From: Verrucomicrobia bacterium UBA2460
Lineage (GTDB): Bacteria; Verrucomicrobiota; Verrucomicrobiia; Methylacidiphilales; Verrucolacustridaceae
Assembly (NCBI GenBank): GCA_002342345.1
Contig: DDPU01000050.1
Coordinates: 1 to 16,677, forward strand
Direction of reading: 5' to 3'
DNA length: 16,677 nucleotides
Part shown: in pieces, positions 6,791 through 15,357 of the stretch
Layout: every line of letters starts with the position of its first letter
Position numbering within the stretch: the first letter of the stretch is position 1
The notes under the pieces: generated by a model
Seen by the model: only the letters and a program-made list of their open reading frames with translations
Database searches by the model: none
What the model was told of the DNA's origin: nothing
Program-made: the position numbers and the translations under genes

Positions 6791-7630
6791 TCAGCCCGCC
6801 CGGCGGCGGGCATCCTCCAGCTGGGCAATCAGCTCGCTGTACTGCTGCCATCTTTGGCCCGGGGATTTTTGCAGGCACCGATCGATCGTAAAAACGGTCT
6901 GTTCGTTGGCATCCGGGCAGAGGCTCCTCAAGGACGGCGGGCGGTCCATCAAATGGCGGCGCGCCACCTCCTCGGCCGTATCCGCCTCAAACGGAGCCCG
7001 TCCGGCCAGAGCATGAAAGAGGGTGGCGCCGAGGGAGTACATGTCGCTGCGCACGTCCTCTTCCTGGCGATTTAATCTCTCCGGAGAGACATAATAGGGG
7101 GTTCCCCAGATTTCATCCTGTTGGCCCAGGGCGGATTGCGCTCCGGCTGCCAGGCCGAAATCCGCCAGCTTGGGGATGTTGCCACGGCCGAAGAGAATGT
7201 TGCCGGGCTTGATATCCCGATGGATGAGGTTGGTCTGCGCATGGGCGAACTGGAGCGCGGAGGCGATGCCGATGCCGATCTCCAGGACATCGCGTTCGGG
7301 GATCCGGCCGGGCTTCTCCATTCGTTGCTCCAGGCTGGGTTGATCCAGGTGTTCCATGACCAGGTAAAGACGACCGTCCTGTTCCCCGAGGGTGTAGACC
7401 CGGATGATATTGGGGTGGGCCAGGGAGGCGGTCGCCTCGACCTCATCCAGGAATTTCTGGGCGAACGAGGAATCCCCGCCCAGGTCCTCCCGGAGGATCT
7501 TGAGGGCCACCTGCCGGTTCAGGCCGGTATCGCGGGCGGCATACACCGTTCCCATGCCTCCCTGGCCGAGTTTCTTCTCCAGCTGGTAGTTTCCGAAAAA
7601 GGTTTTTTCCGGGGGCACGGTCTCGGCCAT
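6791..7630 (-). CDS. Soluble Hanks-type serine/threonine protein kinase
   Basis: The 279-residue protein (ATG 7630; a TTG at 7648 would add six residues) is almost only a kinase domain. It carries the glycine loop GQGGMGTV (22-29), catalytic Lys44 in VALKIL, the probable helix-C Glu63, HRDIKPGN (137-144) with catalytic Asp139, and DFG at 157-159. GTPYYVSPE follows as the activation-segment end. All residues needed for phosphotransfer are present, so it should be active. There is no transmembrane helix, PASTA repeat or other sensor domain, unlike the common PknB-type receptor kinases. It is therefore probably cytoplasmic and activated by a partner or by its own phosphorylation. It is not in an operon: it converges with the pilin gene (15-nt gap) and diverges from the UDP-glucuronate decarboxylase gene. 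The substrate is unknown. Confidence 0.94.
   Translation of the reverse strand: MAETVPPEKTFFGNYQLEKKLGQGGMGTVYAARDTGLNRQVALKILREDLGGDSSFAQKFLDEVEATASLAHPNIIRVYTLGEQDGRLYLVMEHLDQPSLEQRMEKPGRIPERDVLEIGIGIASALQFAHAQTNLIHRDIKPGNILFGRGNIPKLADFGLAAGAQSALGQQDEIWGTPYYVSPERLNRQEEDVRSDMYSLGATLFHALAGRAPFEADTAEEVARRHLMDRPPSLRSLCPDANEQTVFTIDRCLQKSPGQRWQQYSELIAQLEDARRRAG
6794..6811. terminator. GC-rich hairpin at the pilin/kinase convergent junction
   Basis: GCCCGC (6794-6799) and GCGGGC (6806-6811) form a perfect 6-bp GC stem with a 6-nt loop. It lies 18 nt beyond the pilin stop, inside the last codons of the convergent kinase gene. There is no T-tract on either strand, so it is only a candidate transcript-end structure. 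GC-rich arginine/alanine codons could make such a repeat by chance. Confidence 0.25.
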
Positions 7631-7709
7631 GGCAGAATCATGGAACAAGCGGCGGGGGAAGGCCAGTCGACGGCTTGATTTGGGAGGGGAAAGGTCCTAG
7701 GCCAAAAGG

Positions 7710-8660
7710 ATGCCGATCAGCGTTGTGACGGGGGGGGCCGGTTTCCTGGGTTCCCACCTCACCGACCGTCTCTTGCGGGAGGGCCACCAGGTGCTGGCCA
7801 TGGACAACCTGATCACCGGCAACGAGCGGAATCTGGGTCATCTGGGTGGCAACGGAAAATTCCGTTTCCTCCGCCATGATGTCACCCAATTCATTGCCGT
7901 GGAGGGGCCGGTGGATTACGTGTTTCATTTTGCCTCGCCGGCCAGCCCGATCGACTATCTCGAGCTGCCGATCCAAACCCTGAAGGTGGGTTCCTTGGGA
8001 ACCCACAACGCCTTGGGGTTGGCCAAGGCCAAGGGGGCGAAATTCCTGCTCGCGTCCACCAGCGAGTGTTACGGCGATCCGCTTGTCCATCCCCAGAAAG
8101 AGGATTACTGGGGCAACGTGAACCCGATCGGGCCCCGGGGGGTGTATGACGAGGCCAAGCGATTTGCCGAGGCCATGACGATGGCTTATCACCGCTACCA
8201 CAAGGTGGACACCAAGATCGTGCGGATCTTCAACACCTACGGTCCGCGGATGCGTTTACGGGATGGCCGGGTGGTGCCGGCATTCATCGGTCAGGCCCTC
8301 AAGGGGGAGCCCCTGACGGTGTTTGGGGATGGCAAACAGACGCGCAGCTTTTGTTATGTCAGCGACCTGATCGACGGCATTTACCGTTTGTCCCAGGCGG
8401 ACTTCCACGAACCGGTCAACATCGGCAACCCGATGGAACTGACGATCCTGGAGTTCGCCGAACGGATCCGCAGACTAACCGGAACCAAAAGCGAGATTGT
8501 CCGGAAACCGCTGCCCGTGGACGACCCCAAGCAGCGTCAACCGGACATCACCCGGGCGAAAAAAATCCTCGGATGGGAACCGAAGGTCGCCCTGGAGGAC
8601 GGGCTCCGCGAAACCTTGCTTTGGTTTCAGAATCACCTGGAAGCACCGCGCTCCCCATGA
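7710..8660 (+). CDS. uxs: UDP-glucuronate decarboxylase (UDP-xylose synthase)
   Basis: This NAD-dependent extended short-chain dehydrogenase converts UDP-glucuronate to UDP-xylose for polysaccharide or glycan synthesis. The 316-residue product begins with the Rossmann motif GGAGFLGSH (8-16). It has family-specific [20 protein letters not shown], the active-site STSE (116-119), [19 protein letters not shown], and the catalytic pair Tyr146/Lys150 in YDEAKR. The sequence [10 protein letters not shown] and the C-terminal [21 protein letters not shown] also fit UXS better than the related epimerases and dehydratases. The ATG at 7710 directly follows AAAAGG, so the SD spacing is unusually short. 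The gene overlaps the protease gene by the 4-nt ATGA and diverges from the kinase across 79 nt. No glycosyltransferases are visible to show where the xylose goes. Confidence 0.93.
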   Translation: MPISVVTGGAGFLGSHLTDRLLREGHQVLAMDNLITGNERNLGHLGGNGKFRFLRHDVTQFIAVEGPVDYVFHFASPASPIDYLELPIQTLKVGSLGTHNALGLAKAKGAKFLLASTSECYGDPLVHPQKEDYWGNVNPIGPRGVYDEAKRFAEAMTMAYHRYHKVDTKIVRIFNTYGPRMRLRDGRVVPAFIGQALKGEPLTVFGDGKQTRSFCYVSDLIDGIYRLSQADFHEPVNIGNPMELTILEFAERIRRLTGTKSEIVRKPLPVDDPKQRQPDITRAKKILGWEPKVALEDGLRETLLWFQNHLEAPRSP

Positions 8661-9949
8661 GAGCCGGCCGGCTGGCGGCAGCGTTGCTGGCGGGGCCGTG
8701 GCTCTGCGCGGGTCTTTTTTCGCAGCAAACCAACCCGGCCAGCGATTCCCGGGAGGAGGAGGCAAGGAACCGCAGCGCCATTCTTTTTGCCAACGTGGTT
8801 GAGTTGATCCGGGAGGAATACCTGGATCCCGAGAAAGCCGATTACGACAAAATGACCCACGCGGCCCTGCGGGGGCTGCTTTCCTCGCTCGATCCCCACA
8901 GCCAGTTTCTGGACGCTGAAAATTACGCGATGATCCGCACGGAGACGGAGGGGCAGTTCGGCGGTTTGGGGATTTCTGTCGGGATGGCGGACAACCTGCT
9001 GACGGTCAATGTTCCCCTGCAGGGAGGACCGGCTTTCCGGGCCGGCCTGCTTCCGGGCGACCGGATTCTCAAGATCGACGGGCAGGGCACCCAGAAACTC
9101 ACCCTCCCCGAGGCCATCCGGAAAATGAGGGGGCGGCCGGGTGCCCCCATCAAGCTGACGCTTTACCGCCCCTCCGAAGAGCGGACCCTGGAGGTTTCCC
9201 TGGTCCGGGAGATGATTCAGGTGCCGACCCTGGTGGATGTCGGGTTGTTGCCGGAAAGCCGGACGGGCGGGGAAAAAATCGGCTACCTGAGGATCATCCA
9301 GTTCGGGGAAAAAACCGCCGCCGAGTTTGACCAGGCCTTGGAACGGCTCACCCGGGAGGGGGCGGGCGCACTGGTGATCGACCTTCGCGACAATCCCGGA
9401 GGTCTTGTCGACGCCGCCGTCGAGGTGGTGGGTCGCTTTGTCGCCCCAGGCACCCTGGCGGTTTCCACGGAAGGCAGATCCGGTCCCGCCGGGAGCACGA
9501 AATACCTGACCCGGGAGACGAGCCAACGGGTTCGTTGGCCGACGGTGGTGCTGGTCAATGGAAACAGCGCCAGCGCGGCGGAAATCGTCGCGGGGGCCCT
9601 GCAGGACCTGGGAAAAGCCCTGATCATCGGCGAGACAACCTTTGGCAAGGGGTCCGTGCAAACCGTCCAGCCCCTGGCGGGATCCGTGACTCCCGCCGTG
9701 GCCGTACGCCTGACCACGGCGCACTACACCACCCCCTCGCGAAGAAAAATCCACGGCGTTGGCATCGAGCCCGACATCGTCGCCCGTATGACTCCCGCCG
9801 AGGAAAGAACCCTTTACCAAAGCCGGACACCCGGCCTGCGCAAGGCGGCCGAGGCCGATTCCGAGGTGGTGGACGAACCGCTCGACCGGGCCGTGGATGT
9901 CCTGCGCGGATGGAAAGTGGTGGCCCGGCGCACCGCCGCCGCCCGTTGA
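8657..9949 (+). CDS. ctpA: C-terminal processing protease, S41A family with PDZ domain
   Basis: This exported serine protease trims or degrades periplasmic proteins from the C-terminus. The 430-residue product begins with a signal-peptide-like [21 protein letters not shown]. It continues with the N-terminal helical region containing [13 protein letters not shown] and a PDZ domain (about residues 95-180, [10 protein letters not shown] to LTLYRP). The protease core includes [18 protein letters not shown] and the Ser/Lys dyad. Alignment with the family by motif places the catalytic serine at Ser306 in [15 protein letters not shown] and the lysine at Lys331 in TTFGKGSVQ. The 25-residue spacing is normal for the family. 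The C-terminus is short. The ATG at 8657 overlaps the stop of the previous gene by ATGA, showing translational coupling. The frame is open further upstream, but those residues belong to the overlapping gene. Confidence 0.95.
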   Translation: MRAGRLAAALLAGPWLCAGLFSQQTNPASDSREEEARNRSAILFANVVELIREEYLDPEKADYDKMTHAALRGLLSSLDPHSQFLDAENYAMIRTETEGQFGGLGISVGMADNLLTVNVPLQGGPAFRAGLLPGDRILKIDGQGTQKLTLPEAIRKMRGRPGAPIKLTLYRPSEERTLEVSLVREMIQVPTLVDVGLLPESRTGGEKIGYLRIIQFGEKTAAEFDQALERLTREGAGALVIDLRDNPGGLVDAAVEVVGRFVAPGTLAVSTEGRSGPAGSTKYLTRETSQRVRWPTVVLVNGNSASAAEIVAGALQDLGKALIIGETTFGKGSVQTVQPLAGSVTPAVAVRLTTAHYTTPSRRKIHGVGIEPDIVARMTPAEERTLYQSRTPGLRKAAEADSEVVDEPLDRAVDVLRGWKVVARRTAAAR

Positions 9950-9951
9950 TC

Positions 9952-10974
9952 GTGCGGGCGCTCGGCATCGAAACTTCCTGCGACGAAACCGCGGTTGCCC
10001 TGGTGGAGGCGGATGCCTCGGGCCTGACGCTGGTCAACCAGCGGTTGGCCACCCGCCCCGAGGAGAGTTCGGCACTGGGCGGGATCGTCCCGGAACTCAC
10101 CGTCCGGCAGCACCTGGAACTGTTGCCGGGGATCACCCGGGCTGTGATGGCAGAGGGACCTTTGGAGGCGGTGGGGGCGACGGCGGGACCCGGTCTCGCC
10201 CCGGCCCTTCTGGTGGGATTGGCTTTCGGAAAGTCGTTGGCTTGGGCCCGCCATTCCTCCTTCCATGCGATCAACCACCTCGAAGGACACATCTTCAGTC
10301 CGTTTGTGTCGCGGGGAAAATGGCCGGAGTACCCGCATCTCGCGCTGATCGCCAGCGGCGGGCACACCCTGCTGGTGGATGCCCCCGATTCCACCGGGCG
10401 CTCCGTACTGGGGAGCACGCGGGACGATGCCGCCGGCGAAGCTTTTGACAAACTCGCGAGAATGGTGGGGCTCGGTTATCCGGGAGGACCGGAAATCGAG
10501 AAAGAGGCGGCGCGGGGCGAAGTGGGAAAGATCAAATTACCCCGCCCGATGAAAGGTTCCGAAGAGGGAGACTTCAGTTTCAGCGGGCTGAAAAACGCGG
10601 CCCGACTTCTTCTTGAAAAGGACCCGGGCCTTGCCGAACCGGGGCTCCCGCGCGCCCATTTTTGTGCGGAGGCCCAGGCGGCGATTGCTGAATGCCTGGC
10701 CGACCGGTGCCGGCTGGCTTTGCGGCGAACAGGGCGAAAGCTCCTGACGGTCAGCGGCGGGGTGAGCGCCAACCGGATGGTTTCCAGGGCCCTGGAGGAG
10801 GCGGCCCGCGCGGAGGGCGCCTGCCTGATGGCTCCCGTCCAAGGGTGGAACACCGACAACGCCGCGATGATTGCCGCGGTCACCGCCCGGAGACATCTGG
10901 ATGGGGCGGATTCGGACTGGGAAACGGATGTCGATCCGCGCTGGTCCGTGGCTTCAGGCCAAAAGGCCGCTTAA
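9952..10974 (+). CDS. tsaD: tRNA N6-adenosine threonylcarbamoyltransferase
   Basis: TsaD (formerly Gcp/YgjD) transfers the threonylcarbamoyl group to A37 of tRNAs that read ANN codons, together with TsaB and TsaE. The 340-residue protein opens with the signature RALGIETSCDETAVALVEAD. It carries the metal-binding HxxxH as His109 and His113 in HAINHLEGH, then LIASGGHTLLV, the AGEAFDKLARMVGLGYPGGP block, FSFSGLKNAA, and the C-terminal VSGGVSANRM. Length is typical. GTG 9952 gives an N-terminus matching characterised proteins (M-R-A-L-G-I-E-T-S). TTG 9946, which overlaps the protease stop as TTGA, would add two residues and is also possible. No SD sequence is visible. The 3' end overlaps bioD on the other strand by 21 nt. 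Partners TsaB and TsaE are not in the window. Confidence 0.97.
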   Translation: MRALGIETSCDETAVALVEADASGLTLVNQRLATRPEESSALGGIVPELTVRQHLELLPGITRAVMAEGPLEAVGATAGPGLAPALLVGLAFGKSLAWARHSSFHAINHLEGHIFSPFVSRGKWPEYPHLALIASGGHTLLVDAPDSTGRSVLGSTRDDAAGEAFDKLARMVGLGYPGGPEIEKEAARGEVGKIKLPRPMKGSEEGDFSFSGLKNAARLLLEKDPGLAEPGLPRAHFCAEAQAAIAECLADRCRLALRRTGRKLLTVSGGVSANRMVSRALEEAARAEGACLMAPVQGWNTDNAAMIAAVTARRHLDGADSDWETDVDPRWSVASGQKAA

Positions 10975-11598
10975 CCAGCCGGGAATCTCCCAGCGCGACG
11001 CCCCGTCGTCCAGCTTCGCCACCGGAAGCCGGAGGAGCTGCTCCAGAATCCCGGGATTGGTGCGGACAGCCTCATCCTCCGGAGCCCGATGAAAATTCAT
11101 GACGATGCCGGGAACCTCCAGTCCGGAGGCCCGGATGGAATCGACCGTGAGAAGGGTGTGATTGAGGGTGCCTAGGCCGGCGCGGCAGACCACCAGCACC
11201 GGCAGTCCCAGCTCCCGCGCCCATTCCCGGACCGTTCGTTTTGAATCCAGCGGCACCCGCCAACCGCCCACACCCTCCACCAAAAAAGGACCCGGGCGGG
11301 TGGAGGACATTTCCCGCCAGTGGGAAAGGAGGAGATCCCAGGGAAAGGGGCGGTTTTCCAGAACGGCGGCGGTGTAGGGTGCCAGGGGGGAGGCAAAGTG
11401 AATGGGGTTGATTTCCGCGAGGGGCAGCGCGCCGCCCATGGCTTCCGAAAACTCGGTGGCATCGGCGCGGTCCCCGCAGGCGACCGGCTTCAGGGCGATG
11501 GCCGGAAGATGTTTTTGCCGGAGCGACCGGGTCAGCAGCGCCGTCAGGCGGGTTTTTCCGACTCCCGTGTCGGTGCCGGTGATAAAGACACCCTTCAT
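10954..11598 (-). CDS. bioD: ATP-dependent dethiobiotin synthetase
   Basis: BioD closes the ureido ring of dethiobiotin from 7,8-diaminopelargonate, CO2 and ATP, the last step before BioB. The 214-residue protein starts MKGVFITGTDTGVGKT, with the P-loop at residues 8-16, followed by ALKPVACGDRADA. NPIHFASPLAPYTAA and VEGVGGWRVPL match substrate and nucleotide-binding segments of the family. GLGTLNHTLLTVDSIRASGL follows, as expected, near residue 145. The ATG at 11598 overlaps the bioA stop by ATGA, so it is probably translated by coupling. It is the last gene of the minus-strand run and its end overlaps the end of tsaD by 21 nt. Confidence 0.96.
   Translation of the reverse strand: MKGVFITGTDTGVGKTRLTALLTRSLRQKHLPAIALKPVACGDRADATEFSEAMGGALPLAEINPIHFASPLAPYTAAVLENRPFPWDLLLSHWREMSSTRPGPFLVEGVGGWRVPLDSKRTVREWARELGLPVLVVCRAGLGTLNHTLLTVDSIRASGLEVPGIVMNFHRAPEDEAVRTNPGILEQLLRLPVAKLDDGASRWEIPGWLSGLLA
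10957..10968. terminator. Small hairpin inside the tsaD/bioD overlap
   Basis: GGCC (10957-10960), AAAA (10961-10964) and GGCC (10965-10968) form a short perfect stem-loop inside the 21-nt overlap of the two converging genes. With only four base pairs it is weak. It is noted because the other two convergent junctions also hold compact hairpins. Terminator function is a guess. Confidence 0.2.
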
Positions 11599-12986
11599 GC
11601 GGGAATCTCGCCGGTGAGCGCCCGGTGCAGTGCCGTCACCATCCGTTCCAGTTCGTCAGGGGTGGTCGAGTAGGGGGGCATGAGGACAAGCACATCACCG
11701 ATGGGGCGGGTGAGCAGGCCGAACTCCCTGGCAGCCTGGCAAACCCTTGCCCCGCGCCTTTCGGAGGGGGAAAAGGCCCGGCGCGTCGACCTTTCGGCGA
11801 CGATTTCGACGGCGAGGATGGCTCCTTCCTGGCGGACATCCCCCACATGCGGGTGACTCCAAAACGTCCGGGACAGTTGGCGCAGGTTTTTGGTTAAGTC
11901 TTCCCGCCGTTTTTGCTCCCCGGGATCCTGCAAAAGGGCAAGGCTGGCCCGGGCCACGGCGCAGCCCAGGGCGTTGGCGGTGTAGCTGTGGCCGTGAAAA
12001 AAGGTGTTTTCCACCGGCCCGTCGAAAGCCCGGAAAATCTCCTCGGTGGCCAGCGTGGCGGCGAGGGGAAGATATCCGCCGGAAAGACCCTTGGCCAAAG
12101 CGATGACATCGGCGGTGACTCCCTCGGCATGGGCGGAAAGGGCGGGTCCGGTGCGGCCAAAGGCGGTGAGCACCTCGTCCAGAAGGATCTTGGCCCCGAC
12201 CTTGCGGGCGGCGGCGCAGGTTCTCTTCGCGTAGCCCTCCGGATGCATAACCATGCCCGCCGCACCCTGGACCCTTGGTTCCAGGACCCATGCGGCGAGT
12301 TTTTCCCCCGCCCGGGAAATTTCCTCCTCGGCCTGGGCGGCGCATTCGAAGCCGCACTGCCGATAGGAGCGGGCATCGGCAGTTTCCGGTTTGGCTCGGT
12401 TGAACCGGCAACGGTAGCAAAAAGGGGTCATCACCCGGCGGGACGGAAAGAGGAGGGGTTGGTAGTGGCGATGGAAAAGGTCGCTTTTGCCGAGGCTCAT
12501 GGCTCCGACGGTGTCTCCATGATAAGCGCCTTCGGGGGAAATAAATTCTGTCCGCTGAGGTTGGCCCGTCTGGGCAAACGATTGGACGATCATTTTCAGC
12601 CCCGCCTCCATGGCGGTGGAGCCGTCGTCGGAAAAGAAAACACGGCTTAATTTTTCCGGATTTTTCCCGTCCCGGACGTAGGCAAGAAGTTCCTCCGCCA
12701 GCCGGGCGGCCGGCTCATGGGTCAGGCCGAGGAACGACGAGTGGGCGATTTTGCCGAGCTGGCCGCGGATGGCCTCGTCCAGGCGGGGATGACGGTGGCC
12801 ATGGAGATTGGTCCAGATGGAGGAGTTGCCGTCGAGATAGCGCCGCCCCTTGGCATCCACCAGCCAGGAGCCTTCTCCGGCGACGATGGAAACGGGATGG
12901 AAGGACGGATCCATCCAAACCGAATTCGGGGTGAAGGGGTGCCAGAGGTGTTTCCGGTCCAGCCGGATGGTTTCGTCCGAGTTCAC
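11595..12986 (-). CDS. bioA: Adenosylmethionine-8-amino-7-oxononanoate aminotransferase (DAPA synthase)
   Basis: BioA is a class III PLP-dependent aminotransferase making 7,8-diaminopelargonate from BioF's product. GTG 12986 overlaps the bioF stop as GTGA and gives 463 residues beginning VNSDETIRLDRKHLWHPFTP, the expected N-terminus. Recognised parts include YLDGNSSIWTNLHGHRHP, FFSDDGSTAMEAGLKM, GAYHGDTVGAMSLG, LLDEVLTAFGRTG and the PLP lysine, Lys299, in ALAKGLSGGYLPLAAT. HGHSYTANALGCAVA follows. Four cysteines (190, 193, 211, 215) form CYRC and CGFEC, a cluster also found in some Gram-positive BioA/BioK proteins, one of which uses lysine rather than S-adenosylmethionine as amino donor. Which donor is used here cannot be read from sequence. 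The frame is open well upstream, but only as a shadow of bioF. Confidence 0.95.
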   Translation of the reverse strand: MNSDETIRLDRKHLWHPFTPNSVWMDPSFHPVSIVAGEGSWLVDAKGRRYLDGNSSIWTNLHGHRHPRLDEAIRGQLGKIAHSSFLGLTHEPAARLAEELLAYVRDGKNPEKLSRVFFSDDGSTAMEAGLKMIVQSFAQTGQPQRTEFISPEGAYHGDTVGAMSLGKSDLFHRHYQPLLFPSRRVMTPFCYRCRFNRAKPETADARSYRQCGFECAAQAEEEISRAGEKLAAWVLEPRVQGAAGMVMHPEGYAKRTCAAARKVGAKILLDEVLTAFGRTGPALSAHAEGVTADVIALAKGLSGGYLPLAATLATEEIFRAFDGPVENTFFHGHSYTANALGCAVARASLALLQDPGEQKRREDLTKNLRQLSRTFWSHPHVGDVRQEGAILAVEIVAERSTRRAFSPSERRGARVCQAAREFGLLTRPIGDVLVLMPPYSTTPDELERMVTALHRALTGEIPA

Positions 12987-14113
12987 TCCGCAGGGAACCG
13001 CGCCAACTCTTCCACCAGTCGCCGCACCTCGGCCGGGGAGTGCCGGGCGGAGAGGCTGATCCGCAGCCGGGCGGTTCCTTCCGGGACGGTGGGGGGGCGG
13101 ATTGCGGCGACTTCCAGGCCGAGGGAGCGAAGATGGTTGCGGGCGCGAACGGTGACATCGTTGGACTTCAGGATCCAAGGCTGAATCGGCCCCTGGCGGG
13201 ACGCGGGATGGAGGGAGGCATAAAGGAGGATGTTCCTCTGCAGATTTTCCCGAAGGCGGTTGCCTTCGGCGGATCCAAGGACGGCGAGGGCCTCCGTGGC
13301 GGCAGCCATCGCGGCCGGGGCCGGGGCGGTTCCATAGAGGAAGGTCCGGGCCTCGTTGAGAAAATGGTCGATGATCTCCGCGGAGGCGGCGACAAAGCCC
13401 CCGGAGGAGCCCAGGGATTTGCCCAGGGTTCCCATGTGGATGTCGATCCGGTGCGCGCAACCCCGTTCCGCCGCCCAGCCGGCTCCTTCCGGTCCGACCA
13501 CACCGTTGGCGTGGGCCTCGTCCAGCAAAAGCCATGCCCCGAACCTTTCCTTGAGCTCCGCCAGAAATTCGAGCTCCGCGAAATCGCCATCCATCGAGTG
13601 AAGGGATTCGGCGACCAGGAGGACCTTTCCCTGGGGATTCAGTTTCCGGTTCGAAACGAGGGCCTCCTCCAGGCTTTCCCGGCTATTCCGGAGAAACAAA
13701 CGAAGCCGGGCCCCGGAAAGCCTGGCTCCATCGAACAGGCAGGCGTGGGCGTTTCGTTCCAGCAGGACCGTGTCCTTGGGGCCGACCAGGCAGGGGATGA
13801 CCCCGAGGGGTGTCTGGTAACCGGAGGAAAAAACCAGGGCGGCCTCGGTGCCTTTCCATCCGGCCAGTGCCTTTTCCAGCCCGGCGTGTTCCCGGCAGGA
13901 TCCGGCCAGGTGGCGGGCGGCGCGTGCTCCGGTGCCGGCATCGCGAATGGCACGAACGGCGGCTTCGGTCACACGGGGGTGCCGGGAGAGTCCGAGGTAG
14001 TCATTGTCGGCAAAGGACAGGCTGGCCTGTTCGGCGGGCAGGGATCGTTGTGTGCCTTGCGCCACCCGGATCTCCTTTTTCTCCCTGGCTTGTGCGGTCA
14101 GCGAGCCCGACAT
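12983..14113 (-). CDS. bioF: 8-amino-7-oxononanoate synthase
   Basis: BioF condenses pimeloyl-ACP or pimeloyl-CoA with alanine, the first committed step of biotin ring assembly. The 376-residue protein belongs to the alpha-oxoamine synthase family of PLP enzymes. It shows SFADNDYLGLSRHPRV, GTGARAARHLAGSCREHAGLE, NAHACLFDGARLSGA, ESLHSMDGDFAEL, LLDEAHANGVVG and the PLP lysine, Lys232, in GTLGKSLGSSGG. ATG 14113 gives an N-terminus of near-normal length but has AAGG directly against it. A GTG at 14065 has a better AAGGAG SD sequence (complement of 14072-14077) 6 nt upstream and would remove 16 residues; the choice is open. The gene is followed by bioA with a 4-nt overlap and preceded, after 45 nt, by the amidohydrolase gene. 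No BirA- or BioR-like operator was recognised. Confidence 0.95.
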   Translation of the reverse strand: MSGSLTAQAREKKEIRVAQGTQRSLPAEQASLSFADNDYLGLSRHPRVTEAAVRAIRDAGTGARAARHLAGSCREHAGLEKALAGWKGTEAALVFSSGYQTPLGVIPCLVGPKDTVLLERNAHACLFDGARLSGARLRLFLRNSRESLEEALVSNRKLNPQGKVLLVAESLHSMDGDFAELEFLAELKERFGAWLLLDEAHANGVVGPEGAGWAAERGCAHRIDIHMGTLGKSLGSSGGFVAASAEIIDHFLNEARTFLYGTAPAPAAMAAATEALAVLGSAEGNRLRENLQRNILLYASLHPASRQGPIQPWILKSNDVTVRARNHLRSLGLEVAAIRPPTVPEGTARLRISLSARHSPAEVRRLVEELARFPAE

Positions 14114-14158
14114 CCTTGCTATCGTGCCGAGGGCGTGGCAGCGGGACGAGTGGAAAAC

Positions 14159-15352
14159 CTAAATCCGTTCGGGGCGATGCAGGCGGCCGGCCACGCTGAT
14201 GATTTCGGCGGGATCGGTCGAGGTAAGGATGGCGGCGGCGGGATCCGCGGAGGGATCGACTTTCCAGCCCACCCAGTCGGCCTCCGCTCCCGGCTGCAAG
14301 CTTCCCAGGATTCCTTCCTGTCCCAGGGCTTTGGCCGGAAGGGTGGTCAGCATCGGCCAGATTTCCGCATAGGGAACCTGAGGATGGGTCTGGTGGAAAG
14401 TGCGGGCTTCGAGCCGGAGGTCGAAGCAGCGGTTGTCCGAGCTGGCCGGGCTGTCGGTGCCGAGGACGACGGGAAGACGGTGTTGGCGGAATCTCTGCAG
14501 GGGGAAAGGTTGCCGGCCAAACCAGGCGTGGGAGGTGGGGCAGTGGACGGCAACGCAGTCCCGCGCCGAGAGGATCGGAAAATCCGTTTCCGCAAGGTGG
14601 TTTCCATGGGCGACCAGGGAAGCGGGAGGCATACTTTCCAACCGTTCGGAAAGCTTTCCGTGGGCCCAGGATTGGGGCAGGAGTTGCCGCAGGGGACCGC
14701 CGCCGGAACGGAACAGCTCCTCCTCCTCGGGGGATTCCGCCCAATGGGTGGTGAATGGCAGGTGCAGTTCCGAGGCAAGGCGGGCGCATTCCCGATAGAG
14801 CCCGGGCGAGGCCGAATAGGGTGCGTGGGGGGACAGGGCGGCCTTCCAATCGGCTCCCGGATGGCGGGAAAGCCAGGCGGCAAGGCGTTCCATCTGCCGT
14901 GCCGGTCCCGGATCTCCGTGCAGATCCATGAACTCCAGGGCCCACCAGATCCGCGGCAGGGTGCCGGCCAAGCCGGCCAGGGCGGCGGGGTCGGAGAGGA
15001 TGGTGAGGACCGTGGTGGTTCCGGTTTCGGCGGCTTTGCGGCTGGACTCCAGGATCGAGGCGGTGCGGGCGGTGGAGTGAAGCCCCGGAAGCAGGGAGAG
15101 AATTTGACGCAGCCACCCGGCAAAGGGCAGGGCGGGGGGGATTTTCCCATGGAGGGGGGCGAGCTCGAGATGGGCGTGGAGGTTGAGGAATCCGGCCGCG
15201 AGGGTGATGCCGGGCAGTTCGAGGATTTCCTCGCCGTTTTTTGGGCGGAGGTTGGCACCGGCCTCCAGGATCCTGCGGCCGGAGACCCGCAAACGCCCGG
15301 GGCGGAGGACGCGATCCGGTGCGGAGACCAGAGCGTCGGCGAGGATCAGCAT
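14159..15352 (-). CDS. Amidohydrolase-superfamily deaminase/hydrolase
   Basis: The 397-residue protein is a metal-dependent hydrolase of the cytosine deaminase/ATZ-TRZ type. After a small N-terminal beta domain comes GFLNLHAHLEL, with metal ligands His59 and His61. LSPHAPYSAS follows, then THWAES (third metal His region), VAHGNHL, VHCPTSHAWFG, and GTDSPASSDN with the metal-binding Asp. These are the usual motif order for aminohydrolases acting on purine-like or triazine-like rings. The substrate is not determined. Candidates include aminodeoxyfutalosine deaminase of the futalosine menaquinone pathway, or a guanine/methylthioadenosine-type deaminase. No menaquinone gene is in view to support the first. 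ATG 15352 lies 5 nt after def, and bioF follows after 45 nt, so it is probably cotranscribed with both. Confidence 0.85.
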   Translation of the reverse strand: MLILADALVSAPDRVLRPGRLRVSGRRILEAGANLRPKNGEEILELPGITLAAGFLNLHAHLELAPLHGKIPPALPFAGWLRQILSLLPGLHSTARTASILESSRKAAETGTTTVLTILSDPAALAGLAGTLPRIWWALEFMDLHGDPGPARQMERLAAWLSRHPGADWKAALSPHAPYSASPGLYRECARLASELHLPFTTHWAESPEEEELFRSGGGPLRQLLPQSWAHGKLSERLESMPPASLVAHGNHLAETDFPILSARDCVAVHCPTSHAWFGRQPFPLQRFRQHRLPVVLGTDSPASSDNRCFDLRLEARTFHQTHPQVPYAEIWPMLTTLPAKALGQEGILGSLQPGAEADWVGWKVDPSADPAAAILTSTDPAEIISVAGRLHRPERI

Positions 15353-15357
15353 GGGGT

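Noticed and set aside
8351..8656. Upstream extension of the protease reading frame
   Set aside because: The added residues overlap the well-conserved UDP-glucuronate decarboxylase gene; the ATG at 8657 gives a signal peptide and a normal length.
8633..9820. A 395-codon minus-strand open frame opposite the protease
   Set aside because: Its translation is Gly/Gln/Arg-rich without family motifs, while the plus strand encodes a clear S41 protease.
12987..13535. Upstream extension of the bioA reading frame
   Set aside because: It overlaps bioF in another frame and is Arg/Gly/Pro-rich shadow sequence; the GTG at 12986 starts exactly at the family N-terminus.
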